From the NCBI GenBank assembly GCA_017447865.1, contig JAFSMO010000074.1, positions 62,001 through 126,000 of the forward strand: a DNA stretch of 64,000 nucleotides, given 5' to 3'. A program made the translations under genes and the position numbers. The notes under the pieces were generated by a model. It saw nothing but the letters and a program-made list of their open reading frames with translations, was not told where the DNA came from and did no database searches. Origin of the DNA: Thermoguttaceae bacterium (GTDB lineage: Bacteria > Planctomycetota > Planctomycetia > Pirellulales > Thermoguttaceae). This document shows, piece by piece, positions 9,497-18,332 of this stretch (the stretch's first letter is position 1; each line of letters opens with the position of its first letter).

Positions 9497-11464
9497 ATGC
9501 CTGCCCAAAATTCTACCCGCCGTTGTTTTTTGTCCGTTTCCGCCCTCGCAGCCAGTGGTTTGTTTTTAGGGACCCAAGCCGCTCTGGGGGAGGATGCGCC
9601 TGGGGTGAGCGAGCATCTGGACGAAGTCCTTGCGCTGCTTACGCTGGACGTTCCGGGAAATTCGCCGCTCGAGAAGCAGGAGGCTCTGCTGGACTACTTC
9701 CGGAACCGGAAAACCGTCTCGGTCTATGAGCAATTCTTCGACCGGAAACTGGAAGCGCTCGCGGGGGCTTACCAGGTGCATCGTCGGACCGCCGATCTCG
9801 CGCTGGAGCACACTTTTTACGGCCAGCCGGCGTACGAGCCGGACTTTCGAGGGAAAGATGAGATCGACTGGGACCGCAATCCCCAGAAAGACAAAGAGTG
9901 GATTTGGCAGTTCCACCGTTTCCGATGGTTGAACTCTCTGGCGTTCCTGTACGTTCATTCGGGCGACGAGAAATACGCACAGGAATGGGCGTTTGAAATG
10001 CGCTCGTGGATCCAGCACATGCACCAGCCGGAAAACGCGTTCACGCACCCGGGCTGGCGGTCACTCGATACGGCGCTCCGAATGGTAAGCTGGAGCACCA
10101 GCCTCGAGTTCTTCCTGAAGTCGCCGGCGCTTGATGGTCGGCTCCTCGTCGATCTGATCCATTCGCTCGATGTACACTGCAAGCGAATCCGGGGATTTGT
10201 CGAGGCGGCACAGGGGCGGGAGCAGCTCGGGAACTGGGACATTTACCACGTGGAGGGGCTTTTGTTCACGAACGCGGCCCTGCCTGAGCGCAAGAAGAGC
10301 GTCGAAGAAGTCGAGCTGGCAGCGCGGCTCATGGTCGAGTTCCAGAAGAAAGTCCTGCTCGACGACGGCGTGATCAACGAGTTCATCCCCAGCTACCACA
10401 GCACGTACCCGACCCAGTTCGCGCGGCTGGTGCGGGTCTGCAAAAACCTGAAGCTTCCGGTCAAGATCCCGCAGGAATACATGGATCGACTCGAAAAATC
10501 GATCAACGCGATGGTCGTTTGGAGCCACCCGGACGGCACGTCCCCGGTTTTCGGCGACGCGTGGCTCGGCAGCAAAGACGCAAATCGGCGTTGGATCCGG
10601 CCTTTCCTGACGCTCTTCGACCGGCCGGACTGGCGGTTCTTCGCGAGCAACGGGAAGGAAGGGACCCACCCGGACTCCCGGTTCGGCGAGCTGCCCACCG
10701 CGGGATACTACACGATGCGCTCCGACTGGACCGACCAGGCCGTTTTCCTCATCACGAAGAACTCGAACACGAACCGCCTCGGGCATAATCAGCCCGACAA
10801 TATGACGTTTGAGATCTCCGCGTTCGGCCAGCGTCTGATGTCCGACTCCGGCTGCTACAATTACAGCGGCGAGCCGGAATGGCGGAAATTCTTCCGGTCG
10901 CCGATGGTCCACCAGCTCGTTTCGCTCGACGACAAAGGGATCCATTCCCTGGGGAAGAAAATCGCGCAGAGCTCCGAAGACGGCCGGGACGTTCTGGTCC
11001 TGGAAAACGAGCCGGTCCCGGGGCTGCGCCACGTGCGGACGTTTGTGCTCGTGGACGGTAGGTTTTTCGTGATCCACGACGAACTTTCCGGCCCGGCCTC
11101 CGGCGAGCTGCGGCAGCATTTCCAGTTCCTGCCCGGCGCGTGGGAGTGGAATGCCGTGCGGTTCACGGCAGTCACGAAGCACCCTGGAGCGGCGAATCTG
11201 ATCCTCGCGGAAGCGCACGACCCGGCGGTTTCCTTCGCACAGGAAGAGGGCTGGATCTCCAACGACTACATGAAAAAAGAGGAACGCCCCGCCTTCGCGT
11301 TCGTCCAGAAAAAAGCCCCAGACGCGGTTTGCCGCTACGCGACGCTTCTCTATCCGGTCGCACCTGGCGAGGACCCGACGAAGGTTTCCGCTCAAATCAC
11401 GATGGAAGAAAACGGAAAGATCACGATCCAGATCGATGATAAAACGTGGGAAGTCGGAATCTGA
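9497..11464 (+). CDS. Tat-exported heparinase II/III-like polysaccharide lyase
   Basis: A 655-residue protein. The signal STRRCFLSVSALAASG is twin-arginine-like. Residues 40-370 look like an (alpha/alpha) toroid domain with the NWDIYHVEGL and FIPSYHSTYP helices; residues 385-655 are a beta-sandwich domain opening with YTMRSDW and containing the signature LGHNQPDNMTFEISAFGQRLMSDSG of heparinase II/III proteins. The Asn, His and Tyr residues there are candidate catalytic residues. Family members cleave uronic-acid polymers (heparin, heparan, alginate); the specific polymer is not readable. The ATG at 9497 has GAGGAA just upstream. A terminator shared with the convergent YTV gene follows. Confidence 0.82.
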   Translation: MPAQNSTRRCFLSVSALAASGLFLGTQAALGEDAPGVSEHLDEVLALLTLDVPGNSPLEKQEALLDYFRNRKTVSVYEQFFDRKLEALAGAYQVHRRTADLALEHTFYGQPAYEPDFRGKDEIDWDRNPQKDKEWIWQFHRFRWLNSLAFLYVHSGDEKYAQEWAFEMRSWIQHMHQPENAFTHPGWRSLDTALRMVSWSTSLEFFLKSPALDGRLLVDLIHSLDVHCKRIRGFVEAAQGREQLGNWDIYHVEGLLFTNAALPERKKSVEEVELAARLMVEFQKKVLLDDGVINEFIPSYHSTYPTQFARLVRVCKNLKLPVKIPQEYMDRLEKSINAMVVWSHPDGTSPVFGDAWLGSKDANRRWIRPFLTLFDRPDWRFFASNGKEGTHPDSRFGELPTAGYYTMRSDWTDQAVFLITKNSNTNRLGHNQPDNMTFEISAFGQRLMSDSGCYNYSGEPEWRKFFRSPMVHQLVSLDDKGIHSLGKKIAQSSEDGRDVLVLENEPVPGLRHVRTFVLVDGRFFVIHDELSGPASGELRQHFQFLPGAWEWNAVRFTAVTKHPGAANLILAEAHDPAVSFAQEEGWISNDYMKKEERPAFAFVQKKAPDAVCRYATLLYPVAPGEDPTKVSAQITMEENGKITIQIDDKTWEVGI

Positions 11465-11480
11465 TCCATGAATCCATAAA

Positions 11481-11513
11481 AAAAGCACAGAGTCGAAACC
11501 CTGTGCTCTTTTT
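11481..11513. terminator. Bidirectional terminator
   Basis: AGCACAG (11484-11490) pairs with CTGTGCT (11501-11507); it is flanked by an A-run on the left and a T-run on the right, so it can end both the plus-strand lyase gene and the minus-strand YTV gene. Confidence 0.8.
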
Positions 11514-11536
11514 CAAATGTCAAGTTCTGTCAAATC

Positions 11537-13726
11537 TCAGTCGACGATCGACGTGGTGTCCTGTACGTTCGAGGCGGCAGGTTCAGCAGTCGTGGCCGGA
11601 GGGCATGGAGGACAAACCGGGCACACGGGAACTCTAACCTGAACCGGGACCTGGACGCAGCAGACTTTCGGCACGCAGCGGGAAACCGTGTACGGAACCT
11701 GCTTGGTCACGCACTGGATTTCGTTGATCGTGCGGCAGTACTGGACCGGCTTGCAGACAGTGTACGGAACTTTGCAGCAGCGCTGTTCGCAAACCATCTT
11801 GCAGACCTTGCGGCAAACCGTACGCTGACGCTGTTCGCAAACCATCTTGCAGACACGGTAGCAAACCTGCTTGCAGTGGGTTTCCGGAACCATCTTGCAG
11901 ACGCGGTAGTTCTGAACGCAGGTGCGGACTTCCGGGACCATCTTGCACACTTTATAGGTGCAGCAACGGGTTTCCGGGACCATCTTGCACACTTTGTAGT
12001 TCTGGACGCAGGTGCGGACTTCCGGGACCATCTTGCACACTTTATACTGGCAGGTACGGATGCGGGTCTGCGGGACCATCTTGCACACGCGGTAGGTGCA
12101 GACGCGGGTTTCCGGGACCATCTTGCAGACTTTGTAGTTGCAAACACGGGTCTGAGGAACCATCTTGCACACGCGGTAGGTGCAGACGCGGGTTTCCGGG
12201 ACCATCTTGCAGACGCGATAATTCTGGACGCAAGTGCGGACTTCCGGAACCATCTTGCACACGTTGTAGTAGCAAGTACGGGTGCAGACCTGCGGGACCA
12301 TCTTCGTCACGGTGTACGTGCAGGTACGGGTCTGCGGGACCATACGGGTCACCGGGCAGGTGTACGTGCAAGTGACGCATTCGGGAACCATCTTGCAAAC
12401 GGTGTAAGGAACCGTCTTGGTGCAGCACTCACGGACCCAGCGGGTCACGTTGTAGGTCACGACCTTTTTGCAAACCTGCGGAACACGTTTGCACACGGTG
12501 TAAGGCACGCAGACTTCTTTCACGCAAGGAACCATCTTCGTGCACTGGATCTGCTTCTCGCAAACCTGCGGGACCCAGCAGCGCACTGCACGCATGCAGC
12601 ACGGATTGCACGGATCCGGGACGCATTTCGTAACCCAGTGGCCACTGCAGCACTTGACCGTACGGCATTCCGTGACCGGCTGCCAGGTGACCTGACGGCA
12701 AACACGGGTACGCTGTTCCTGGACGGTCGTCCACGTACGGCAGCAAATCTCACGCTGACGCTGTTCGCAAACCGGTTTGCACACGGTGTAAGCAATCTGG
12801 CGGCAACGCTGTTCCTGAACGCGGCGGTAAACCGTTTTGGTGTACTGCTTCTGAACGCATTCGGTAACCGGAACGCAAACCGTGTAGGTGCGCTGGCGCT
12901 GTTCGCAGACCGGCTTGCACACGGTGTACTGGACCTGACGGCAGCGGGTTTCCCAGCACGGCTTCTGGACCGTGTACTGGACAGTACGCTGACGGCATTC
13001 CCAGCACGGTTTCATCACGGTGTAGGTACGCTGGCGCGTTTCATAGCACGGAACGTTCACGGTGTAGGTGCGCTGACGGCATTCCCAAACCGGCTTCTGG
13101 ACCGTGTAGCAACGCTGACGCGTTTCATAGCACGGAACGCAAACCGTATAAGGAACCTGGCGGGTACGAATCTCCCAGCACGGTTTCTGGACCGTGTACT
13201 GGACGGTGCGCTGACGGCACTCCCACACCGGTTTCATGACCGTGTAGGTACGCTGGCGGCATTCCCAAACCGGTTTCTGGACCGTGTACTGGACGGTGCG
13301 CTGACGGCACTCCCACACCGGACGCATACAAGTATAAACCACGTTCTTCGTGCAGGTCTCCCAGACCGGCCGTTGGACCGTGTAGTTAATCGTTTGGTAG
13401 CAGTTTTCCCAAACCGGCTTCTGGACCGTATAGGTCACATCACGGTAGCACGTTTCAGGAACCATTTTCGTACAAGTGATCGTTTTCGGAACACAAATAC
13501 GCTCAGTTACATTGCGATAACAGGTGAATTCCTGCTTTTCCCAGACGACCTTACGGCATGTTTTCATGACCGTGTGGCACTCGTACTTCACGCAATTATA
13601 CTGTGGGCAAACCGTTGGGCAGCAGCAGCAACGCATGGCACCGCAGTATCTCGCTTGAACTGGAGAAACGCACATCAGTGCGAGCAGGAGTATCGCTGAT
13701 ATCGATAATCCCAACACTTTTTTCAT
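11537..13726 (-). CDS. Secreted cysteine-rich YTV-repeat protein, 729 aa
   Basis: After a signal peptide (MKKVLGLSISAILLLAL, cleaved near SPVQA-R) the whole protein is made of 13-16-residue repeats. The N-terminal half uses units such as YTVQKPVWECRQRT, the C-terminal half units such as YRVCKMVPETRVCT; CKMV occurs 12 times. Cys is extremely frequent and spaced regularly, Lys/Arg are rich and acidic residues few. Proteins with YTV motifs and many cysteines are known from planctomycetes such as Rhodopirellula baltica, where they are thought to belong to the proteinaceous cell envelope; here a disulfide-linked structural role is inferred. The start at 13726 has GGAGGA six to seven bases upstream. 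The coding DNA is a degenerate tandem repeat with bias kept between units. Confidence 0.9.
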   Translation of the reverse strand: MKKVLGLSISAILLLALMCVSPVQARYCGAMRCCCCPTVCPQYNCVKYECHTVMKTCRKVVWEKQEFTCYRNVTERICVPKTITCTKMVPETCYRDVTYTVQKPVWENCYQTINYTVQRPVWETCTKNVVYTCMRPVWECRQRTVQYTVQKPVWECRQRTYTVMKPVWECRQRTVQYTVQKPCWEIRTRQVPYTVCVPCYETRQRCYTVQKPVWECRQRTYTVNVPCYETRQRTYTVMKPCWECRQRTVQYTVQKPCWETRCRQVQYTVCKPVCEQRQRTYTVCVPVTECVQKQYTKTVYRRVQEQRCRQIAYTVCKPVCEQRQREICCRTWTTVQEQRTRVCRQVTWQPVTECRTVKCCSGHWVTKCVPDPCNPCCMRAVRCWVPQVCEKQIQCTKMVPCVKEVCVPYTVCKRVPQVCKKVVTYNVTRWVRECCTKTVPYTVCKMVPECVTCTYTCPVTRMVPQTRTCTYTVTKMVPQVCTRTCYYNVCKMVPEVRTCVQNYRVCKMVPETRVCTYRVCKMVPQTRVCNYKVCKMVPETRVCTYRVCKMVPQTRIRTCQYKVCKMVPEVRTCVQNYKVCKMVPETRCCTYKVCKMVPEVRTCVQNYRVCKMVPETHCKQVCYRVCKMVCEQRQRTVCRKVCKMVCEQRCCKVPYTVCKPVQYCRTINEIQCVTKQVPYTVSRCVPKVCCVQVPVQVRVPVCPVCPPCPPATTAEPAASNVQDTTSIVD
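11750..13480 (-). repeat. Degenerate tandem repeats inside the YTV gene
   Basis: Coding repeats of about 39-48 bp. On the plus strand the unit reads CGGACTTCCGGGACCATCTT or close variants again and again between 11880 and 12300, and a CGCTGACGGCATTCCCA-type unit between 12990 and 13330. Lengths are multiples of three, so the reading frame survives gain or loss of units. Confidence 0.85.
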
Positions 13727-13739
13727 TTTACATCCTCCA

Positions 13740-14209
13740 TGGACATGAACTCGACTTCCTATTTCATCCAGAAATACGAATCGACAAATACTCAAATTAT
13801 TTTTCGGCAAAAATTATAATATTCCTTGAAGTAAAACAGGAAATTTATATATTTTCCTTAGCGAAAACAATTTGCCTATTTCTATTATACACCGTCTTTT
13901 GACAAATTCCACCACTTTATCAAAATTTTTCTCAAATTTTCCTAAAATATTTCCTTTTAACCTTTTTAAAGGGTTAAAATACATAAATTAGGCATATCTT
14001 GAATCAAATTTTCTCCGGGATAAGCAGTGAAACTTATTTTAATTATCCGGCTTAGTCAAATCACATCGAGTTCAGACTTCCTTTCCTAAAACAAATGGTC
14101 CTTTTTTAATATAAAATCAGGATTTGTCTTTTGTATCGGTTTTTAGGGAAATTTGGTATAGTATAATGAGTTCAAATTTAGAGAATTTTCAGAAAATTCC
14201 AGGAAAGAT
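13740..14209. other. AT-rich intergenic gap upstream of the YTV gene
   Basis: About 470 bp very rich in A and T. On the minus strand TATAAT (13818-13813) is a possible -10 element for the YTV gene, giving a leader of roughly 80 bases, but no good -35 is seen. On the plus strand TATAAT at 14162-14167 stands alone. I see no convincing coding frame or structured RNA. Confidence 0.45.
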
Positions 14210-14247
14210 ACAAAAAATAAGAGGACCTCATTCCTGATGAGACCCTC
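14210..14247 (-). terminator. Terminator of gyrB
   Basis: On the minus strand an 11-bp stem (GAGGGTCTCAT pairing with ATGAGGTCCTC, two G-T pairs) closes a five-base loop and is followed by TTATTTTTTG. It is about 120 bp after the gyrB stop. Confidence 0.75.
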
Positions 14248-14364
14248 GTTAAAAAATTTTTTCGCGGACTCTTTGAAATCCGGTCCGGTTTTTCATTCGT
14301 CTGAGGAAACAGGAAAAAATTTTAAAAACGTTTTCCGATCCCCCTCTCTGGACACGACGGGAGA

Positions 14365-16845
14365 TCAAACGTCCAGATTCGTCACATCCAGCGCGTACTT
14401 CTCGATAAACTCACGTCTCGGTTCCACACTTTCGCCCATGAGGATCCGGAACAGATCATCGGCAGCGGCCGCATCTTCCAGTTTCACCTGAACCATCGTG
14501 CGCTGAGCCGGGTCCAGCGTCGTGTCACGAATCTCTTCCGCGTCCATTTCGCCCAGCCCTTTGAAGCGGCTGACCTGGATCCCTTTGCTCCCGGCGTTGC
14601 GGATGGCGGGCAGAAGGCCGCGCAGGTCGTCCAGTCCCACTTTGCTGTCGCCGTAGCGCAGTTCGTAGCGGCTTCCTTCCAGACCCGTACGCTGCTGCGG
14701 GATCAGCGAGTCGATCTCGAAGCCCATCGCCCTCAAAGCAACGAGCTGCTTGTTGAGCGAGCGCACTTCGTGGATCTCGACGACCGGCAGATCGATCTTT
14801 TTCAGGGCGCCCTCTTCTTCGGCCTGGGCCTCTTCCGCGTCGATTTTGAGGCTGGTCCCGTAGTGGACGTTCAGCTCGACCTGGTGCTCCTGCTCATACT
14901 GCTCGGCAAATTTTTCCACCGCGGCGTGATCCAGGAACCAGAATTCCTGCGTCCCAATGAAGGCGTGGAGGACCGGCAGACGCGCCGTCACCGGGTCCTG
15001 AAGCAGCGCGTGGCTTTTCAGGCTGATGCCGCGGCGTTCGAGCGTGTTGATCGGTTCTTCCATCGCGCCGAGGATCTTCGTCAGTTTTTCGAGCGACTCC
15101 CCTTCCAGGATCCGGCCGTCCATTGGATCGAACACGGAATCTTTCAGGCCGTTGGTCAGGAGCATCGATTTCAGTTCCTCGTCGGTCTGGACGTAAGAAA
15201 CCTTTTTCTTCTGCGTGATGCGGAAGAGCGGCGGCTGCGCGACGTACACGAAACCGCCTTTGATCAGGTCGTACATCTGGCGGTAGAAGAACGTTAGCAG
15301 GAGCGTCCGGATGTGGGAACCATCGACGTCGGCATCGGTCATGATGATGATTTTGTTGTAGCGCCGTTTGTCGAGGTTGATATCGTCGCCAAACCCGGTC
15401 CCGATGGCGGAGATCATGCTCCGGACTTCTTGATTCGCCAGGACTTTATCCTCGCGGGCTTTGTAGGCGTTGATGATTTTTCCGCGCAGGGGCAGAATGG
15501 CCTGGAACTCGCGCATACGTCCGCCTTCGGCCGTCCCGCCGGCGGAGTCACCCTCGACCAGGTACAGCTCGCACTTTTCGTAGTCGCGGCTCGTGCAGTC
15601 GAGCAGTTTGCCCGGCAGGCTGCCGCCGGAGAGCACCTCCTTGCGCTCCCGGACCGCTTTGCGCGCCCGAATGGCGGCTTCGCGGGCATCGGCTGCCAAA
15701 AGACTTTTCTGGATCAGCGCGCGGGCATTTTCCGGATGATGTTCGAAATAGTCCATCATCGATTCGTAAACCGCGCTGCCGATGATTTTTTCGACTTCAC
15801 TGTTTCCCAGCTTCGTTTTGGTCTGGCCTTCGAACTGGGGGGACGGAACGCGCAGGGAGATCACGACCGTCAGCCCTTCGCGGAAGTCGTCGCCGGAGGG
15901 CGTCACTTTCTTGAAAAGGTCCTCCCTCGCTCCGTAGCGGTTCATGGACCGGGTCAAAGCGGAGCGGAAACCGGAAACGTGCGTTCCGCCTTCGATCGTA
16001 TTAATATTATTGACGTAGGAGTGAATATTCTCGGTGTACTCGTCGGTGTACTGGAGCGCAATGTCCCACTGCACTTTATCCTGTTCGCCCTTAATATTAA
16101 TGACGTCCTGATGGATCGGCGTCGTGCCGCGGTTCAGGTACTCGACGAACTCCACGATCCCGCGTTCGAAGTAGAACGAGTCCGAATCCCCGGTTCGATT
16201 ATCCTTGAAATTGATCCTCACGCCTTTGTTCAGGAACGCCAGTTCCTGCAGGCGGCGGTGAAGCGTCCCGTACTGGAATTTAATGTCCGGGAAGATCTCG
16301 CAATCCGGCTTGAATGTGGTTTTCGTGCCGGTAGAGGAGGATTTTCCGATTTTCTCGACGCCGCCGGTCGGGACGCCGCGCTCGTATTCCTGCTGCCAGA
16401 CGTAACCGTCGCGGCAGACCTGGCAGGTGCACCACTCGGAGAGGAAATTCACGACCGTGACGCCGACCCCGTGCAGACCGCCGGAGGTGGTGTACGCGCC
16501 GTTCCCGAATTTTCCGCCGAATTTGAGGATGGTCATGACCCCTTCCAGCGTCGAAATGCCGAGTTCAGGGAAGATCTCGACCGGGATCCCGCGCCCGTTA
16601 TCCTCGACGGTGATCGAGCCGTCCGTGTTGATCGTGACGTTCACGAACGTCGCGTAGCCGGCCATCACTTCATCGATCGAATTATCGACCACTTCGTATA
16701 CGAGGTGATGAAGCCCGCGCGTCGTCGTATCGGCAATGTACATGCTGGGGCGTTTGCGCACGTGCTCGAGGTCGCTCAGGTGAGCGATTTGATCCGCGCC
16801 ATATTCGGAAGAGGGAGTGGATTCAGGATTCAAATCAGTGGCCAT
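14365..16845 (-). CDS. gyrB: DNA gyrase subunit B
   Basis: An 826-residue type IIA topoisomerase subunit that binds and hydrolyses ATP to drive negative supercoiling with GyrA. The GHKL ATPase domain shows EVVDNSIDE, DNGRGIP and GGLHGVGVTVVN; the transducer domain follows; the TOPRIM domain has YLVEGDSAGG and MTDADVDGSHI with the metal-binding acidic residues; the C-terminus closes with RREFIEKYALDVTNLDV. Length is normal for the family. The ATG at 16845 has AAGGTG as ribosome site and a good promoter at 16892-16920. No gyrA is present in the window. Called as gyrB rather than parE on the GyrB-like C-terminal ending. Confidence 0.97.
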   Translation of the reverse strand: MATDLNPESTPSSEYGADQIAHLSDLEHVRKRPSMYIADTTTRGLHHLVYEVVDNSIDEVMAGYATFVNVTINTDGSITVEDNGRGIPVEIFPELGISTLEGVMTILKFGGKFGNGAYTTSGGLHGVGVTVVNFLSEWCTCQVCRDGYVWQQEYERGVPTGGVEKIGKSSSTGTKTTFKPDCEIFPDIKFQYGTLHRRLQELAFLNKGVRINFKDNRTGDSDSFYFERGIVEFVEYLNRGTTPIHQDVINIKGEQDKVQWDIALQYTDEYTENIHSYVNNINTIEGGTHVSGFRSALTRSMNRYGAREDLFKKVTPSGDDFREGLTVVISLRVPSPQFEGQTKTKLGNSEVEKIIGSAVYESMMDYFEHHPENARALIQKSLLAADAREAAIRARKAVRERKEVLSGGSLPGKLLDCTSRDYEKCELYLVEGDSAGGTAEGGRMREFQAILPLRGKIINAYKAREDKVLANQEVRSMISAIGTGFGDDINLDKRRYNKIIIMTDADVDGSHIRTLLLTFFYRQMYDLIKGGFVYVAQPPLFRITQKKKVSYVQTDEELKSMLLTNGLKDSVFDPMDGRILEGESLEKLTKILGAMEEPINTLERRGISLKSHALLQDPVTARLPVLHAFIGTQEFWFLDHAAVEKFAEQYEQEHQVELNVHYGTSLKIDAEEAQAEEEGALKKIDLPVVEIHEVRSLNKQLVALRAMGFEIDSLIPQQRTGLEGSRYELRYGDSKVGLDDLRGLLPAIRNAGSKGIQVSRFKGLGEMDAEEIRDTTLDPAQRTMVQVKLEDAAAADDLFRILMGESVEPRREFIEKYALDVTNLDV

Positions 16846-16891
16846 GAATTACACCTTAATATTATTTAAAGGAATAAAAAAACTTGCTTTT

Positions 16892-16920
16892 ATTGTACCC
16901 GATTTTTAAGGTTTTGTAAA
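16892..16920 (-). promoter_or_regulatory. Promoter of gyrB
   Basis: On the minus strand TTTACA (16920-16915) and TACAAT (16897-16892) are separated by 17 bp, about 45 bp before the gyrB start codon. Confidence 0.75.
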
Positions 16921-17027
16921 GGTGGTAGAGCGGAATTTTTTAAAGATTTTTGCGGTTTGGAAATCAGAAAAGCTGAAATATTTTAACTTTTTTTGGAAAT
17001 TTCTTACACGGTTTTAAAGGTCTGATG

Positions 17028-17033
17028 TATAAT
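17028..17033 (+). promoter_or_regulatory. Possible promoter of the UbiA-family gene
   Basis: A perfect TATAAT at 17028-17033; the best -35 candidate is TTACAC (17004-17009) at a long 18-bp spacing. It would give a leader of about 80 bases before the GTG start. Confidence 0.45.
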
Positions 17034-17122
17034 GAATGTATTAAGTGTAATATCAAGGAACGATTTTAAAAAAGATCCTTCCTTTGTTCTCCTCCTCAAA
17101 CCCATTTTATTAGTATTAATTC

Positions 17123-18082
17123 GTGTTTCCTTACATACAAATCGCGCGCCCGGACCACTGGTTCAAAAACGTTTTCATGCTTTTCGGTGTCGTTTTGGCG
17201 CTTTTTTACCGTCCGGAACTTTTTCATTCCCCGGAGCTTATGCTCGCGTGCGGGAAAACCATTTTGATCGGGCTGGCGGCTGTTTGCCTTATCGCGTCAA
17301 GCAATTACGTGATCAACGAAATTCTCGACGCGCCGACCGACCGCTCGCACCCCTCCAAATGCCACCGCCCGATCCCTTCCGGTAAAGTGAAACTTCCGAT
17401 CGCGTACGTGGAGTGGATCCTGCTGGGTGCCGTGGGGCTGGCGATCTCCTGGAAGCTGAACCAGCCGTTTTTTTACTCGGGGCTGGCGCTGCTTGTGATG
17501 GGGGTCCTTTATAATGTTCCGCCGATCCGCACCAAAGAGTGGATCTACCTGGACGTCCTGAGCGAATCGGTGAATAATCCGCTGCGCCTGTTACTCGGCT
17601 GGTACCTCATCCTGCCGGACCAAGTTCCGCCGCTTTCGCTGCTGATCTCGTACTGGATGGTCGGCGCGTTTTTCATGGCCACGAAACGTTTCGCGGAGTA
17701 CCGCTGGATCAACGATCCGGAACGTGCGGCCGCGTACCGGAAATCGTTTCGGTGGTACACGGAGGAAAGCCTGCTCATCAGCATGTTCGTGTACGCCGTC
17801 GCCAGTGCGCTTTTCCTTGGCGTTTTTATTGTGCGTTACCGGCTGGAGCTGATTTTGAGTTTCCCGCTGCTCGCCGGTTTTTACGGTTACTACCTGTACG
17901 TCGGGCTGAAACCGAACAGCGCGGTGCAGAATCCGGAGCATTTGTACCGCGAAAAGGGGCTGATGGTTTACCTGGTGCTCTGCATGGCGGTTTTTATCGT
18001 GCTGATGTTTTGGAACATTCCAGGGCTTTACGAGTACTTCAACGTCACGCCGCCGGACGTCGAAAGCCTGTGGAAAATGTAA
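17123..18082 (+). CDS. UbiA-family prenyltransferase, decaprenyl-phosphate phosphoribosyltransferase-like
   Basis: A 319-residue integral membrane protein with about eight or nine transmembrane helices. The N-terminal RPDHWFKNVFML and the aspartate-rich motif NEILDAPTDRSHPSKCHRP match UbiA enzymes of the subgroup that adds phosphoribose to polyprenyl phosphate (the first motif reads RPxxWxKN there) rather than the quinone-specific UbiA. A second Asp motif is weaker. The start is GTG at 17123, because an in-frame stop lies 6 bases upstream; no good Shine-Dalgarno is visible. It stands alone, without the epimerase genes of the arabinose-donor pathway, so the product may be a lipid-linked ribose or another prenylated compound. 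Confidence 0.75.
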   Translation: MFPYIQIARPDHWFKNVFMLFGVVLALFYRPELFHSPELMLACGKTILIGLAAVCLIASSNYVINEILDAPTDRSHPSKCHRPIPSGKVKLPIAYVEWILLGAVGLAISWKLNQPFFYSGLALLVMGVLYNVPPIRTKEWIYLDVLSESVNNPLRLLLGWYLILPDQVPPLSLLISYWMVGAFFMATKRFAEYRWINDPERAAAYRKSFRWYTEESLLISMFVYAVASALFLGVFIVRYRLELILSFPLLAGFYGYYLYVGLKPNSAVQNPEHLYREKGLMVYLVLCMAVFIVLMFWNIPGLYEYFNVTPPDVESLWKM

Positions 18083-18332
18083 GAAAACGCCAAACGAAAC
18101 CCCTGAAAAACGCCGGTCATTGGTCTTTTTCTGCCGATTTTGCGGGTCGTGCGTTTTGTTCGGGCTTTGGTGCGTTCTTTTCCGTAAAACTCCCCAATTT
18201 GGCCGGAATAAAATTTTTCGACTCCCGCCCGAAGTGACGATAAAAACGAATATACTGAAATAGACCCGTGCTGTACTTTTCGCACTGCCGGGCTTTACGA
18301 ACATGAATTTTAAAATTCAGGAGAAATAAACC

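Noticed and set aside
11750..13480. A CRISPR array in the repeat-dense region
   Set aside because: Repeat units are degenerate, in frame, multiples of three and part of one protein; there are no unique spacers and no cas genes.
11876..13699. A 607-residue plus-strand open frame opposite the YTV gene
   Set aside because: It is the mirror of the coding repeats (AHF/NHL-like repeats), lacks a ribosome site, and the minus-strand frame has a signal peptide and a strong Shine-Dalgarno.
15313..16869. A 518-residue plus-strand open frame opposite gyrB
   Set aside because: gyrB motifs on the minus strand are unambiguous; the antisense frame is a high-GC third-position artefact.
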